Translations under genes and position numbers: made by a program
Origin: Glycomyces artemisiae
Lineage (GTDB): Bacteria; Actinomycetota; Actinomycetes; Mycobacteriales; Micromonosporaceae
Assembly (NCBI RefSeq): GCF_003002955.1
Contig: NZ_PVTJ01000002.1
Span: forward strand, 682,001-746,000
Length of the DNA: 64,000 nucleotides
Reading direction: 5' to 3'
The notes under the pieces: model-generated
What the model saw: only the letters and a program-made list of their open reading frames with translations
Databases searched by the model: none
Told to the model about the DNA's origin: nothing
In this document: in pieces, positions 37,440 to 46,716 of the stretch
How positions within the stretch are numbered: position 1 is the stretch's first letter
How the letters are laid out: every line of letters begins with the position of its first letter

Positions 37440-39290
37440 ATGGCACCCCCGCTGAACCCGCGCTTCGAGGCCGCCCGCGCGATCCTCACCGTTGTCCGGC
37501 TCCTGCCCCGCATCAGCCGCCCCCGCACCGCGCTCTTCACCGCCACCACCGTCCTCACCGCCGCCCTCCCCCTCGCCATGACCATCGCCACCGGCCTCCT
37601 CATAGGCGCCGTCCCCGCCGCCGCAGCGGCCGGAACCGGCTCCCCCGAAGCCCGCACCGCCTACCTCCTCCTCGCCGCGGGCGCCGCCGCACTCCTCCTC
37701 GGCCGCCTCGCCTCCCACCTCCACAACGCCGTCGCCGCCAACCTCGGCCGCGACCTCGAACTCCTCCTCCAAGACCGCCTCCTCGCCGCCGTCGCCCGCC
37801 CCGTCGGCATCAGCCACCTCGAAGACGACGAAGTCCTCGCCCTCCTGCGCATCGCCCGCCAGCTCGGCGCCGACTTCATCCGCCCCGAACGCGCCATCCG
37901 CGGCCTCGCCGCCATCGCCCCCGAATTCCTCGCCGCCGCAGGCGCCTCCGTCGTCCTCTGCTTCTTCAACCTCTGGATCGGCCTCGCCTGGCTCCTCGCC
38001 TGGCCCGCGATCTTCATCGCCATGCAGGCCGACTACACCCGTGTCGGCAAGACCGCCTACCTCCGCTCCACCGAGATGCGCGAGACCGAATACCTCCGCG
38101 ACCTCGCCATCACCGCCGAACCCGCCAAGGAGATCCGCGTCTGGGGCCTCATGGGCTGGCTCCTCGACCGCTACGACCGCCAGTGGACCGACCGCATGGA
38201 GTACTCCGCACGCCACCAGCGCCTCAGCCCCCGCACCGCCGTCGGCGTCATCGCCACCCTCCTCGCCCTCACCACCGCCACCGCCCTCGCGCTCGCCGAC
38301 GCCGGACTCACCGGCGCCGTCACCTTCGCCGCCCTCGCCGTCTACCTCGTCGCCCTCACCACCATGTTCAGCTTCTCCGCGTTCGACGACACCGCCGCGT
38401 TCCTCAGCCTCGGCTCCCTCCCCGTCCCCAAGGTCCTCGCCCTCGACGACCGCCTCACCGGCGCCGAGACGGCCCCCACCGCCGAACTCCCCGCCGCCGC
38501 GCCGGAACACGCCATCCGCTTCGAACACGTCGACTTCGCCTACCCCGGCGCCGACCGCCCGGTCATCGAAGGACTCGACCTGGAGATCGAAGCCGGCACG
38601 TCCCTCGCGATCGTCGGCCACAACGGCGCCGGCAAGACCAGCCTCGTCAAACTCCTCGCCGGCCTCTACGAACCCACCGGCGGCCGCATCACCGCCGACG
38701 GCACCGACCTCGCCGACGTCGACCCCGCCGCCTGGCGCACCCGCCTCTCCGCGCTCTTCCAGGACTTCACCCGCTACCAGCTCACCGTCCGCGACAACAT
38801 CGCCTTCGGCGCGCCGCACCTCGCCGCCGACACCGACCTCATCTGGAAAGCCTGCGAGCCCATGGGCATCCGCGCCCTCATCGAATCGCTCCCCAAAGGA
38901 CTGGAGACGGTCCTGTCGAGCGAGTACGGCGGCGGCACCGACCTCTCCGGCGGCCAGTGGCAGCGGATCGCGCTGGCCCGCGCACTGTTCGCCGTCCAGG
39001 CGGGCGCGAAGGTCCTCATCCTCGACGAGCCCGCCGCGGCGCTCGACGTGCGCGCCGAGGCCGAGCTGTACGAGCAGTTCCTCGACATCACCGCGGGGCT
39101 CACGACGATCGTGATCTCCCACCGGTTCTCGACCGTGCGCCGCGCCGACCGGATCGTCGTCCTCGACGGCGGCCGCGTCGTCGAGGACGGCTCCCACCCC
39201 GAGCTCATGGCCCTCGGCGGCCGCTACGCCGAAGCGTTCACCCTGCAGGCCAACCGCCTCGCCCGCACCGCGCCCCTGGAGTCCGAATGA
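37440..39290 (+). CDS. ABC exporter half-transporter 1 (fused TMD-NBD)
   Basis: A 616-residue membrane protein of the type B ABC exporter class. Residues 1-330 contain about six helices; the NBD (about 355-600) has Walker A GHNGAGKTS, signature LSGGQWQR, Walker B VLILDEPAAALD and the switch His in VISHRFST. The SGGQW signature variant is shared with half 2. Substrate unknown; heterodimers of this kind export peptides, lipids or drugs. It overlaps half 2 by 4 nt (ATGA). Start chosen at the ATG after which the hydrophobic region begins. Confidence 0.88.
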   Translation: MAPPLNPRFEAARAILTVVRLLPRISRPRTALFTATTVLTAALPLAMTIATGLLIGAVPAAAAAGTGSPEARTAYLLLAAGAAALLLGRLASHLHNAVAANLGRDLELLLQDRLLAAVARPVGISHLEDDEVLALLRIARQLGADFIRPERAIRGLAAIAPEFLAAAGASVVLCFFNLWIGLAWLLAWPAIFIAMQADYTRVGKTAYLRSTEMRETEYLRDLAITAEPAKEIRVWGLMGWLLDRYDRQWTDRMEYSARHQRLSPRTAVGVIATLLALTTATALALADAGLTGAVTFAALAVYLVALTTMFSFSAFDDTAAFLSLGSLPVPKVLALDDRLTGAETAPTAELPAAAPEHAIRFEHVDFAYPGADRPVIEGLDLEIEAGTSLAIVGHNGAGKTSLVKLLAGLYEPTGGRITADGTDLADVDPAAWRTRLSALFQDFTRYQLTVRDNIAFGAPHLAADTDLIWKACEPMGIRALIESLPKGLETVLSSEYGGGTDLSGGQWQRIALARALFAVQAGAKVLILDEPAAALDVRAEAELYEQFLDITAGLTTIVISHRFSTVRRADRIVVLDGGRVVEDGSHPELMALGGRYAEAFTLQANRLARTAPLESE

Positions 39291-41080
39291 CCACCCGCAT
39301 CCGCAAGGGCCTCCTCGGCCTGAAGTACGCACTGGCCGTGGGCTTCCGCTCGCACCCGAAGGCCACCGTCGCGCAGCTCGTCCTCGGCGTCGCCCAGGCC
39401 GTGCTCATGCCGGCCACCGTGTACCTCACCAAGGTCATCATCGACGCCGTCCAGCACGGGCAGACCCGCGAGGCGTGGCTCGCCGGGGCCGGGCTCGGCC
39501 TCGGGGTGGCGCTCATCTGGGCCGTGGTCTTCGTCTACGTCAAGCTCGTGTTCCTCGTCCTCGACCACACCGCGCGCGCCTCCGACCGGGAGATCATGGA
39601 GCTCATGGGCACCCCGCCCGGGCTCGACCACCACGAGCGGCCCGACCACCTCGACCAGGTGCAGCGCATCCGCGAGGACCGGTGGCTGCTCTCGGGGGCC
39701 GTCAACTGGCTCGCGCAGTGCGTGCGCGCGTTCGTGACGATCGTCGTCGGCGGCGCGCTCCTGGCCGCCGTCCACCCGCTGCTGCTGGTGTTCCCGCTGA
39801 TCGCCCTCGGGGCGATGGCGATCGCGAAGCGCTCCGGGGACGTCGAGGTGCAGGTCCAGGAGGCCACGAGCGAACCGGAGCGGCGCCGCCGCCACCTGTT
39901 CGAGGTCGCCACGCTCGCCGAGTCCGGGAAGGAGCTGCGGGTCTTCGGGTCCGCCGCCGAGATCGGCCGCCGCCACCACGAGACCGGCGCCGCCGTCGTG
40001 GCCGAACGCAACCGGGGCCAGTGGAAGGCCGCGCGCATCGCCACCGGCGAGGGCGTCCTGTCCGCGCTCGGCATGGCCGCCGCGATCGGCATCGTCCTGT
40101 ACCTGGCGATCCGCGGGCAGGCCACCGCGGGCGACGTGGTCCTGCTCGTGTCGCTCATCGGCATGGTCGCGAACGCCGCGGGCGGCATCGCAATCCAGTC
40201 GGCGCTCCTGGTCCGCACCGCGAAGCTCGGCTCCCGCCTGATGTGGCTGCGCGCCTACGCGTCCCAGTCCAGCGGGCCCGCCGTCCCCCTGCCCGTCCCG
40301 GCCCGCCTCGACGACGGCATCCGCCTCGACGGCGTCACCTTCGCCTACCCCGAGGCCGAACGGCCCTCCCTCGACGACGTCACGCTCACCCTCCCCGCGG
40401 GCAAAGTGGTCGCGCTCGTCGGCGAGAACGGCGCCGGAAAGACCACGCTCGTCAAGCTCCTGTCCGGTTTCTACCAGCCGACCGCGGGCGCGATCACCGT
40501 CGACGGCGCGAACCTCGCGGACTTCGAGACCGACGAGTGGCGCGAGCGCATCGGCGCGACCTACCAGGACTTCACGCACTTCGAGTTCACCGCCCGCGAG
40601 ACCGTCGGCATCGGCGACTTGAAGAGCGGCTACGACGACGCCGCGGTCCGCGCCGCCATGGCCCGCGCCGGAGCCGACGACGTCATCGACGACCTCCCCT
40701 CCGGCCTCGACACGCGCCTGGGCGCCCGCTGGGACGACGGCACCGACCTCTCCGGCGGCCAGTGGCAGAAACTCGCCATCGGCCGCGGCCGGATGCGCCG
40801 CGACCCGCTCCTGGTCGTCTTCGACGAGCCGACCGCCGCCCTCGACCCGCAGACCGAGCACGCCCTGTTCGAGCGCTTCGCCGACGAGGTCCGCGCCGGG
40901 CGCGCCCGCGGCACCGTCACCGTCCTGGTCTCCCACCGGTTCTCGACCGTGTCGATGGCCGACCTCATCGTCGTCCTCGACGGCGGCCGCGTCGCCGAGT
41001 CCGGCACCCACGACGAGCTCATGGCCCGCGGCGGCGCCTATGCGGAGCTGTACGCGCTCCAGTCGTCCGCCTACCGCTGA
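39287..41080 (+). CDS. ABC exporter half-transporter 2 (fused TMD-NBD)
   Basis: A 597-residue partner of half 1. N-terminal membrane domain with about six helices (residues 20-320), then an NBD with Walker A GENGAGKTT, signature LSGGQWQK, Walker B LVVFDEPTAALD and VSHRFST. In NBD 2 the Walker B end is D-E, as expected for hydrolysis; both sites look competent. The ATG overlaps the half 1 stop. The pair is followed 90 bp later by two membrane proteins of unfamiliar type, which may be functionally linked. Confidence 0.88.
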   Translation: MTTRIRKGLLGLKYALAVGFRSHPKATVAQLVLGVAQAVLMPATVYLTKVIIDAVQHGQTREAWLAGAGLGLGVALIWAVVFVYVKLVFLVLDHTARASDREIMELMGTPPGLDHHERPDHLDQVQRIREDRWLLSGAVNWLAQCVRAFVTIVVGGALLAAVHPLLLVFPLIALGAMAIAKRSGDVEVQVQEATSEPERRRRHLFEVATLAESGKELRVFGSAAEIGRRHHETGAAVVAERNRGQWKAARIATGEGVLSALGMAAAIGIVLYLAIRGQATAGDVVLLVSLIGMVANAAGGIAIQSALLVRTAKLGSRLMWLRAYASQSSGPAVPLPVPARLDDGIRLDGVTFAYPEAERPSLDDVTLTLPAGKVVALVGENGAGKTTLVKLLSGFYQPTAGAITVDGANLADFETDEWRERIGATYQDFTHFEFTARETVGIGDLKSGYDDAAVRAAMARAGADDVIDDLPSGLDTRLGARWDDGTDLSGGQWQKLAIGRGRMRRDPLLVVFDEPTAALDPQTEHALFERFADEVRAGRARGTVTVLVSHRFSTVSMADLIVVLDGGRVAESGTHDELMARGGAYAELYALQSSAYR

Positions 41081-41103
41081 CCGACCCCTCCGGGGCGTGT
41101 CCT

Positions 41104-41141
41104 TAGAATGCGCAAGGTCCCGGCCCGCCCGGGCCGGGACC
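41104..41141 (+). promoter_or_regulatory. Promoter -10 and hairpin between exporter and membrane gene
   Basis: TAGAAT (41104-41109) is followed at 41116 by a perfect 11-bp stem, GGTCCCGGCCC (41116-41126) with 41131-41141. The hairpin could end exporter transcripts or form the 5' leader of the next gene. A second TAGAAT (41946-41951) precedes the gene at 42013. Confidence 0.45.
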
Positions 41142-41169
41142 CCACCTCTCCGAAACCGGATGCGCCCCA

Positions 41170-41925
41170 ATGGAACACGAACCCGACGTACCGCGCGGCG
41201 AACCCGCCGACGCCACTCCCGAGACCGCGGCCGACGAGATCGCGGCGAGTGAGACGGCGGTGGCAGAGCAGGCCGCGGTCGAGACGGCGGCGCTTGAGCG
41301 CGCAGTAGCCGAGAAGGCGGCGGTCGAGGCGGCGGCCGCCGAAGCGACGACCGCCGAGGGCACGGTCGGGGAGATCACCGTCGAACCCGGCGTCCCCCGC
41401 CCCGGCACCGAAGCCGCCTACCCCGAGCCCCGACCGGGCCCCGACGGCTGCCCCCACCGCGCCCGCCTGCGCGACCTCACCCCCGGCGGCCGCGCCCTCT
41501 ACGCCCTCGGCCTCCTCGCGGTCGCCGCCGCCGGACTCGTCCAGATCGCGGCCCTCTTCGTCGGCGGGTTCCTCGTCTCGATCGGCACCGAGTTCGCCGA
41601 GCGCGCCCTCATCGAAGGCGTCCTGTTCATCCTCGGCTCCATGTTCGGCCTCATCGGCGTGTTCGCCCTCCCCGGCACCTGGCGCCGCCTCCACCGCCCC
41701 GAAGCCCCGATCCTCTGGCTCGCCGCCGCCGGGATCGCCCTCACCACCACCGCGCTCGCCCTCCTCGCCGGCCCCGCGGCCCTCCCCTGGGCGGCCGCCG
41801 TCGCCGCCCCCAACCTCGCCGTCGCCGCCCTCCTCGCCTACCTCCGCACCGTCCTCGACCCCCGCGACACCTGCGACACCCACCCCGCCCTCCCCACCCG
41901 CTCCCGCTACCTCCGCCGCCCTTGA
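41170..41925 (+). CDS. Membrane protein with one CPH...C-x3-P-A-L four-helix module
   Basis: A 251-residue protein of unknown family. Residues 1-90 are disordered, rich in Glu, Ala and Thr, with EAAA-type repeats. CPHR at residue 94 is followed by about four hydrophobic helices (about 108-228) and then DTCDTHPALP with Cys at 235, 141 residues after the first Cys. The adjacent gene carries the same module twice with almost the same spacing. The TAGAAT at 41104 is its likely promoter. No enzymatic motif is seen. Function unknown; association with the ABC exporter upstream is by position only. Confidence 0.65.
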   Translation: MEHEPDVPRGEPADATPETAADEIAASETAVAEQAAVETAALERAVAEKAAVEAAAAEATTAEGTVGEITVEPGVPRPGTEAAYPEPRPGPDGCPHRARLRDLTPGGRALYALGLLAVAAAGLVQIAALFVGGFLVSIGTEFAERALIEGVLFILGSMFGLIGVFALPGTWRRLHRPEAPILWLAAAGIALTTTALALLAGPAALPWAAAVAAPNLAVAALLAYLRTVLDPRDTCDTHPALPTRSRYLRRP

Positions 41926-42012
41926 CGCCCCCGCGAACCGGCCCCTAGAATTCCCTCACCCCACCCGCCCCACGGCCGGGACCTTGCCCTTTGCGTCACT
42001 GAAAGCCCCAAA

Positions 42013-43167
42013 ATGGATAACCAAACGCCGGAATCGGCGCGAATCGACCTGCCCATAACCGTCGAATCCGCCGAACCCCAGGCACCGGCCGCCGCATCGC
42101 ACGCCGCCCGCCCCCGCGCCTGCCCCCATCGGCTGCGCTGGGCCGACCGGTCGTTCCTGTCGAAGTACGCCACCGCCCGGTACGCCCTCATCGCCGTGGC
42201 CGCGCTTGCCGTCGCCCCGGCCTGCATGGTCGAAGGATCCCAGGCCCTACGCGCGGGCTTCGGCGACGACGTCGACTTCCGCACCCGTTTCGGCATGTTC
42301 CTCGGCGTGCTCGCCATGTTCGCCGCGATCAGTCTCGCGGCCGGCCCGGTCGAATACTTCCGCACCCTCCGCAGCGCCCACCGGCCGAACCGCCGCGTGT
42401 TCATCCTGCACAACGTCGGCCTGTTGGTCCTGGCCGGCTTCGTGCTCAACATGCTGCCGGGCCGGGAATGGCTCGTGTTCGCGCTCGTCCCGGCACTGCT
42501 GATGATGCAGATCCTCGGCGCACTCCGACTCCAGCTCACCGAACGAACCGACTGCGCCGCCGACCCGGGCCTGCCGCTGATGCTCCGGCGGTCGCGCCGC
42601 GGCGTCCTGCCCGAGCCCGACACCGACGAGGAGCGCACGTTCACCTACGGGCCCAGAGTGGTCGCCGACGGTTTCGACTCCTGGGAATGCCCCCACACGA
42701 CCTGGTGGCGGCAGGTGCGGCGACGGGCGCAGATCCATGCGCTCTTCGCCAACGCCGCTCAGGTCGTGTACCTGCTCGGCGCGGTCGCCACCGGAACCGC
42801 ACTCGTCGTCAACGACGACCGCCTAGGGATACCGGAGCTGGAAGGCGTCGCGTTGGTCCCGTTCGTGGTCCTCGCCGTCCTCGCAGTGCTGAACAACCTC
42901 GCCTACCAAGCCGCCTCAGCGGGACCGCACCTGCACCGCGCGCCAATGTACGTCGTGGTCTGGTCGACGATCGGCTACCTGCTGACCGCGTCGCTCGCAG
43001 CATGGACCGCCGTCCTGCTCGACCGGCCCTACATGTGGGCCGTGGTCCCGCTGGCGCTGTACCTCACCTACCTGCTCGTGGACCGGACCATCACGCAGAC
43101 CCCCGTGTCCCAGTGTCAGAACCGTCCCGGGCTGCACCCGCGCATCCTCAAAGAATTGCGGGCCTGA
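42013..43167 (+). CDS. Membrane protein with two CPH...C-x3-P-G-L four-helix modules
   Basis: A 384-residue protein. Module A runs from CPHR (Cys 37) through about four helices to TDCAADPGLP (Cys 181), 144 residues. Module B runs from ECPHTTWW (Cys 226) through four helices to QCQNRPGLH (Cys 368), 142 residues. Both modules resemble the one in the upstream gene, so the three look like copies of one unit. The N-terminal 36 residues are hydrophilic. GAAAG lies 8 nt before the ATG. The Cys and His at both ends of each helix bundle could form a metal or redox site near the membrane; this is inference. Confidence 0.65.
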   Translation: MDNQTPESARIDLPITVESAEPQAPAAASHAARPRACPHRLRWADRSFLSKYATARYALIAVAALAVAPACMVEGSQALRAGFGDDVDFRTRFGMFLGVLAMFAAISLAAGPVEYFRTLRSAHRPNRRVFILHNVGLLVLAGFVLNMLPGREWLVFALVPALLMMQILGALRLQLTERTDCAADPGLPLMLRRSRRGVLPEPDTDEERTFTYGPRVVADGFDSWECPHTTWWRQVRRRAQIHALFANAAQVVYLLGAVATGTALVVNDDRLGIPELEGVALVPFVVLAVLAVLNNLAYQAASAGPHLHRAPMYVVVWSTIGYLLTASLAAWTAVLLDRPYMWAVVPLALYLTYLLVDRTITQTPVSQCQNRPGLHPRILKELRA

Positions 43168-43180
43168 GACCGGCCGCGGC

Positions 43181-43978
43181 TCAGAACATCACGGCCCGGT
43201 TCGGGTGATCTTCGCTTGCGGGGCAGTAGTAGAGCTGCAACGAGTACCCGCGGCCGATGGTCACGCCGACCGGGTCGGCGAACTCCCAGCCGGTGCCCGC
43301 TTCCTCGACGGGCCGCCAGCTCCCGGTGCCGCCGTCGAACTCGCCCGACCCGGCGGTGAGCAGCGGCAGCTGCAACACGCCGCAATCGCACGCCACCGGG
43401 AACGGGTCGACGATGCCCCAGACGCCGCCGTGCCCGAGGACCTTCCAGCCCGGGGCCTGGGCGTCCCGGTGCGGGTACTCGGTGATCGCCTCCGGGTGCA
43501 GGACGCACCGCTCCAGCACGTAGTTCTCGTTGCAGGTCAACGGAACCGGCGCGGCCGCAAGCGGCGACGCCACCGAACCGGCCGTGCGCCAACGCACCTG
43601 GAACTCCGGGTTGTACGGCGCCTCGCCCTCGGGGTGGTCGCGCGGGCACCACAGGACCTGGAGGAGGTCGTACCGGTCCGGCCAGGGCAGACCCGGCACG
43701 TCCCGGTAGTACAACTGCGCCACCGGGATCAGCGCCTCGGGCACGCGCCGGCCCGGGACCGATTCAGGGAAGGGCTCGTCGAACAGGTCCTCGTGCTCCA
43801 GTCCGCACACCGGCCAGGGCTCATCGGAGGGCCACAGGAGCGGCCCGCCGACGGAACTCTCCGCCGCGGTCGGCTCGCCGTGACGGGGATGGAGGCGGAT
43901 CGCGTTGCGCGCCTGTGCATCGAGCTGCGGGAAGAGCGCGAGGAGGTCGTGGGGCCGCGGCGGGGTCGTGCGGGTCAC
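43181..43978 (-). CDS. DUF1963-like protein
   Basis: A soluble protein of about 265 residues that resembles DUF1963 (YwqG-like) proteins: GEPTAAESSVGGPLLWPSDEPWP near residue 30, ALIPVAQLYYRDVPGLPWP and LLQVLWCPRDH. Six or more Cys are present (CNENYVLERC, ACDCGVLQ, YYCPASE). Members have no defined activity. The GTG start overlaps the stop of the pentapeptide gene (GTGA), so the two are translationally coupled. Confidence 0.65.
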   Translation of the reverse strand: MTRTTPPRPHDLLALFPQLDAQARNAIRLHPRHGEPTAAESSVGGPLLWPSDEPWPVCGLEHEDLFDEPFPESVPGRRVPEALIPVAQLYYRDVPGLPWPDRYDLLQVLWCPRDHPEGEAPYNPEFQVRWRTAGSVASPLAAAPVPLTCNENYVLERCVLHPEAITEYPHRDAQAPGWKVLGHGGVWGIVDPFPVACDCGVLQLPLLTAGSGEFDGGTGSWRPVEEAGTGWEFADPVGVTIGRGYSLQLYYCPASEDHPNRAVMF

Positions 43979-45144
43979 CGGTCCTCGGTTTCGGGGAGGC
44001 GGACGGCGTCGCGCGCGTCGGCGAGGTTGAACACCGGCGGGTGGGACCAGTCGGCGACGCGGGAGAAGTCGAGGGTCGCGGCGTCGATCTGCGGCCGGTC
44101 GAAGATGACCGACGTGCCGGTGAAGCTGGCGCCGTTGAAGTCCAGCAGCGGCGCGGCACCGACCGCCGGGGAAGCGCAGATCGTCTTCGTGAAATGGACC
44201 TGGCCGCCGGTGAACGCGGTGCCGTCGAACGCCACGTCGCGGGCGAAGTGCGCGGAGCTGAAGTCGAGGAGTCCCGCCGCGATCGTCATCTCCGACAACA
44301 GGACCGGGCCCGCGAACAGCGTCTCCGTGAACCGCAGCCGGGCGCCGAGGAACCGCGCCCGCGTGAAGTCCACCGGGCCCTCGAAGCGGACGCGGGAGAA
44401 GTCGATGGTGCCCGCCGTGAACCGCCCGAACGCGAAGGAGACGCGGCCGAGGAACAGGGCGTCGTTGAGGTTCCCGCCGTCGAGATTCGTTCCGGTGAAG
44501 TCGAAGTCGTGCTCGTGCCAAGTGCGGCCCGGCACGGGCTCGCGGCGCAGGCGGCCGCCGACGACGTTGATGACGGTGTGGCGGATGAGCCGCTCCTCCA
44601 GGACCGCCCGGAACCGCGGCGGGTCGTTGAGCGCTTCGCGCTCGTGGCGGAACGGCGGCGTCTCGTACGGCATCCGCACGTACGCGCAGAGGACGTTGAT
44701 GCAGGTCTGGCGCCCGGCGTCCCAGTCGTCGGCGAGCGCGGCCATCGCGTACACCCCGGCGAGCCGGTTCGCGGCGTGGTCGGAGGAGAGCTGGTCGGCG
44801 GCCGAGGCGAAGCGCTCGTTGAACAGCTTCGTGGCCTCGCGGACCTCCGTGGCCTCCGTGATCCGCTGCTTCCGGTAGGAGACGGTGAGGGCGATGACGC
44901 CGCCGACGCCCGCGATCGCATAGAGGGACAGGCGGATGACCTCAAGGGTGGTGCGGTCGTCGGGGTCCGGGCTGAGCGGAGACGTCTGGTCGCTGGTGAA
45001 CAGCCACAGTAGACCGGACAGGAGTGCCGACGCCAGGACGACCATGAGCAGGACGTGCACGGAGAGCGGGAAGGTGGGCCGCTCGACACCGCTGCGTTTG
45101 AACGCGGTGCGGAAGGCGCTCATGGGGTCGCGAGGGTTCGGCAT
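43975..45144 (-). CDS. Membrane-anchored pentapeptide-repeat protein
   Basis: A 389-residue protein. Two hydrophobic segments near residues 25-45 and 65-85 anchor the N-terminus; a charged helix with KLFNERFASAADQL and a domain with NVLCAYVRMPYE follow (common in actinobacterial pentapeptide proteins with this layout). Residues 235-350 contain repeats of the A(D/N)LxF type with Phe at the centre (DFTGTNLDGG, FSRVRFEGPVDFTRARF). Function is unknown. The ATG is preferred because TACAAC (45151-45156, minus strand) lies 6 nt upstream. It leads a two-gene unit with the DUF1963-like gene. Confidence 0.75.
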   Translation of the reverse strand: MPNPRDPMSAFRTAFKRSGVERPTFPLSVHVLLMVVLASALLSGLLWLFTSDQTSPLSPDPDDRTTLEVIRLSLYAIAGVGGVIALTVSYRKQRITEATEVREATKLFNERFASAADQLSSDHAANRLAGVYAMAALADDWDAGRQTCINVLCAYVRMPYETPPFRHEREALNDPPRFRAVLEERLIRHTVINVVGGRLRREPVPGRTWHEHDFDFTGTNLDGGNLNDALFLGRVSFAFGRFTAGTIDFSRVRFEGPVDFTRARFLGARLRFTETLFAGPVLLSEMTIAAGLLDFSSAHFARDVAFDGTAFTGGQVHFTKTICASPAVGAAPLLDFNGASFTGTSVIFDRPQIDAATLDFSRVADWSHPPVFNLADARDAVRLPETEDR

Positions 45145-45191
45145 CGTTCGGTTGTACCAGACGCTGGCGACAGTTCGGGATGCCGAACGGC

Positions 45192-46166
45192 TCAGCCCCC
45201 GGCCGCAGCGCCGCCGGCGGTCCTGCCGAACGCCCGCCGGTACGCCGCGGGCGTCGTGCCGAGCCGGTCCCGGAACCGCCTGCGCAGGTTGAGCGCCGAC
45301 GACAAGCCGACCCGGACCGCGATGGCCTCGATCGGCAGGTCCGTGTCCTCCAGCAGCGCCTGCGCGGCCGAGATCCGCTGCGACAGCAGCCACTTGCCGG
45401 GACTGACGCCCAACTGCTCGTCGAACCGCCGCGCGAGCGTCCGCACCGACACCCGGCCCCGCTCCGCCAGATCCTCAACGGCCAGCGGCTCATGCAACCG
45501 CTCCGCCGCCCACTCCAGCACGGCCCCAAGCGACTCCGACGGCTCCCCGGCCGCTCCGACCGCGTACTGCCGCTGCCCGCCCTCGCGGTGCGGCGGCATC
45601 ACCATGTGCCGGGCGATCCGCCCCGCCAGCCCGGCGCCGTGATCGCGCCGCACCAGGTGCAGGCACAGGTCGATCCCCGCCGCCGTCCCAGCGCTCGTCG
45701 CGATGTCGCCCAGGTCCACGTACAGCGCATCGCAATCCACCTCGACGCCCGGATACCGCGCGGCCAGCTCGTCCGCGTACCGCCAGTGCGTCGTCGCCCG
45801 CCGCCCCTCCAGCAGCCCCGCCTCCGCGAGCAGGAACGCCCCGGTGCAGATCGCGACCATCCTGGCCCCGCGCGCATGCGCCGCCCGCACCGCCTCCAGC
45901 ACTGCCGGACTCGCCTCCGAATCCTTCCCCGCCCACGCTGGGACGAGCACGGTGTCGGCCCTTTCCAGCGCCTCCAGGCCCTCGGTCACCGCGAGCGCGC
46001 ACCCGCCCGCCTTCGTCGGCACGATCCCCGGCCGTTCGGTGCACACCGTGAACGCATACCGGCTCGGCAGATGCGGCCGGTCCAGCCCGAACACCTCGGC
46101 GGCGCTGGCCAGCTCGAACTCGGCCTGCGGCGGCCGAACGAGCGCGACGACCCGGTGAAGCTCCAT
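45192..46166 (-). CDS. GlxA-type AraC-family regulator with DJ-1/PfpI domain
   Basis: A 324-residue transcription factor. The N-terminal domain (about 1-175) has the class I glutaminase/DJ-1 fold with the nucleophile-like Cys in AICTGAFLLAEAG; this domain senses unknown ligands in GlxA-like regulators. The C-terminal AraC HTH pair (about 215-310) has RVSVRTLARRF and GLSSALNLRRRFRDRLGTTPAAYRR. The ATG is 6 nt from TACTTT (46173-46178, minus strand), so the mRNA is probably leaderless. It is transcribed away from the cupin-like gene, which it may regulate. Confidence 0.88.
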   Translation of the reverse strand: MELHRVVALVRPPQAEFELASAAEVFGLDRPHLPSRYAFTVCTERPGIVPTKAGGCALAVTEGLEALERADTVLVPAWAGKDSEASPAVLEAVRAAHARGARMVAICTGAFLLAEAGLLEGRRATTHWRYADELAARYPGVEVDCDALYVDLGDIATSAGTAAGIDLCLHLVRRDHGAGLAGRIARHMVMPPHREGGQRQYAVGAAGEPSESLGAVLEWAAERLHEPLAVEDLAERGRVSVRTLARRFDEQLGVSPGKWLLSQRISAAQALLEDTDLPIEAIAVRVGLSSALNLRRRFRDRLGTTPAAYRRAFGRTAGGAAAGG

Positions 46167-46236
46167 GGCATGAAAGTACCCCAAGATGACGATCCTGTCA
46201 CTGTCACGACCGCCCGCGCCTGGGCAGACTCGACCC

Positions 46237-46572
46237 ATGAACGGGACCATGAGCAAGGCGCGCACCGACATCCAGGCCGTCCAAGTCGACGCGGTCAAAC
46301 CCGTCGAGGTCGCCCCGGGCGTCATCCGCCGCCACCTCCCCGGCGCGGGCCGCTCCGACGGCTGGCTCTACGACCTCGTGCCCGGCGTCGAATGGCCCGA
46401 ATCCGACCTCCACCCGGGCCTCGCCCGCGCCTACTACGTCCTCTTCGGCGAGATCACCGTCGACGACCACCACCTCGGCCCCGGCGCCTACCTCGTCCTC
46501 GCCCCCGGCGACCCCTTCCGCCCCAGCACCACCACGGGCGCCCGCCTCCTCGGCACCAGCCTCCCGGGCTGA
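46237..46572 (+). CDS. Small cupin-like protein
   Basis: A 111-residue protein. The pattern WLYDLVPGVEWPESDLHPGLARAYYVLFGEITVDDHHLGPGAYLVLAPGD, here given only in outline, matches a single-domain cupin: a His in the first motif, then Glu and a G-P-G-x-Y-LVL strand. Metal ligands are partly uncertain. The ATG at 46237 follows CAGACT (46225-46230) by 6 nt, so it is preferred over an earlier in-frame ATG at 46186. It is divergent from the AraC regulator with 70 bp between starts and may be its target. Ligand unknown. Confidence 0.6.
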   Translation: MNGTMSKARTDIQAVQVDAVKPVEVAPGVIRRHLPGAGRSDGWLYDLVPGVEWPESDLHPGLARAYYVLFGEITVDDHHLGPGAYLVLAPGDPFRPSTTTGARLLGTSLPG

Positions 46573-46716
46573 CCCCGCCCACCTCACGGGCCCGGGCCGC
46601 CCCGGCGCCCCGCGGGCGTGTCCCGGGGGCGCGCCTGGCCCGGCCCGCCCAGCTTGACGGGTCGGCCCGGCCCCCATCTGGGCTCCGGTGTCGGGGCGGG
46701 TTCGTATGCTCGGGGC

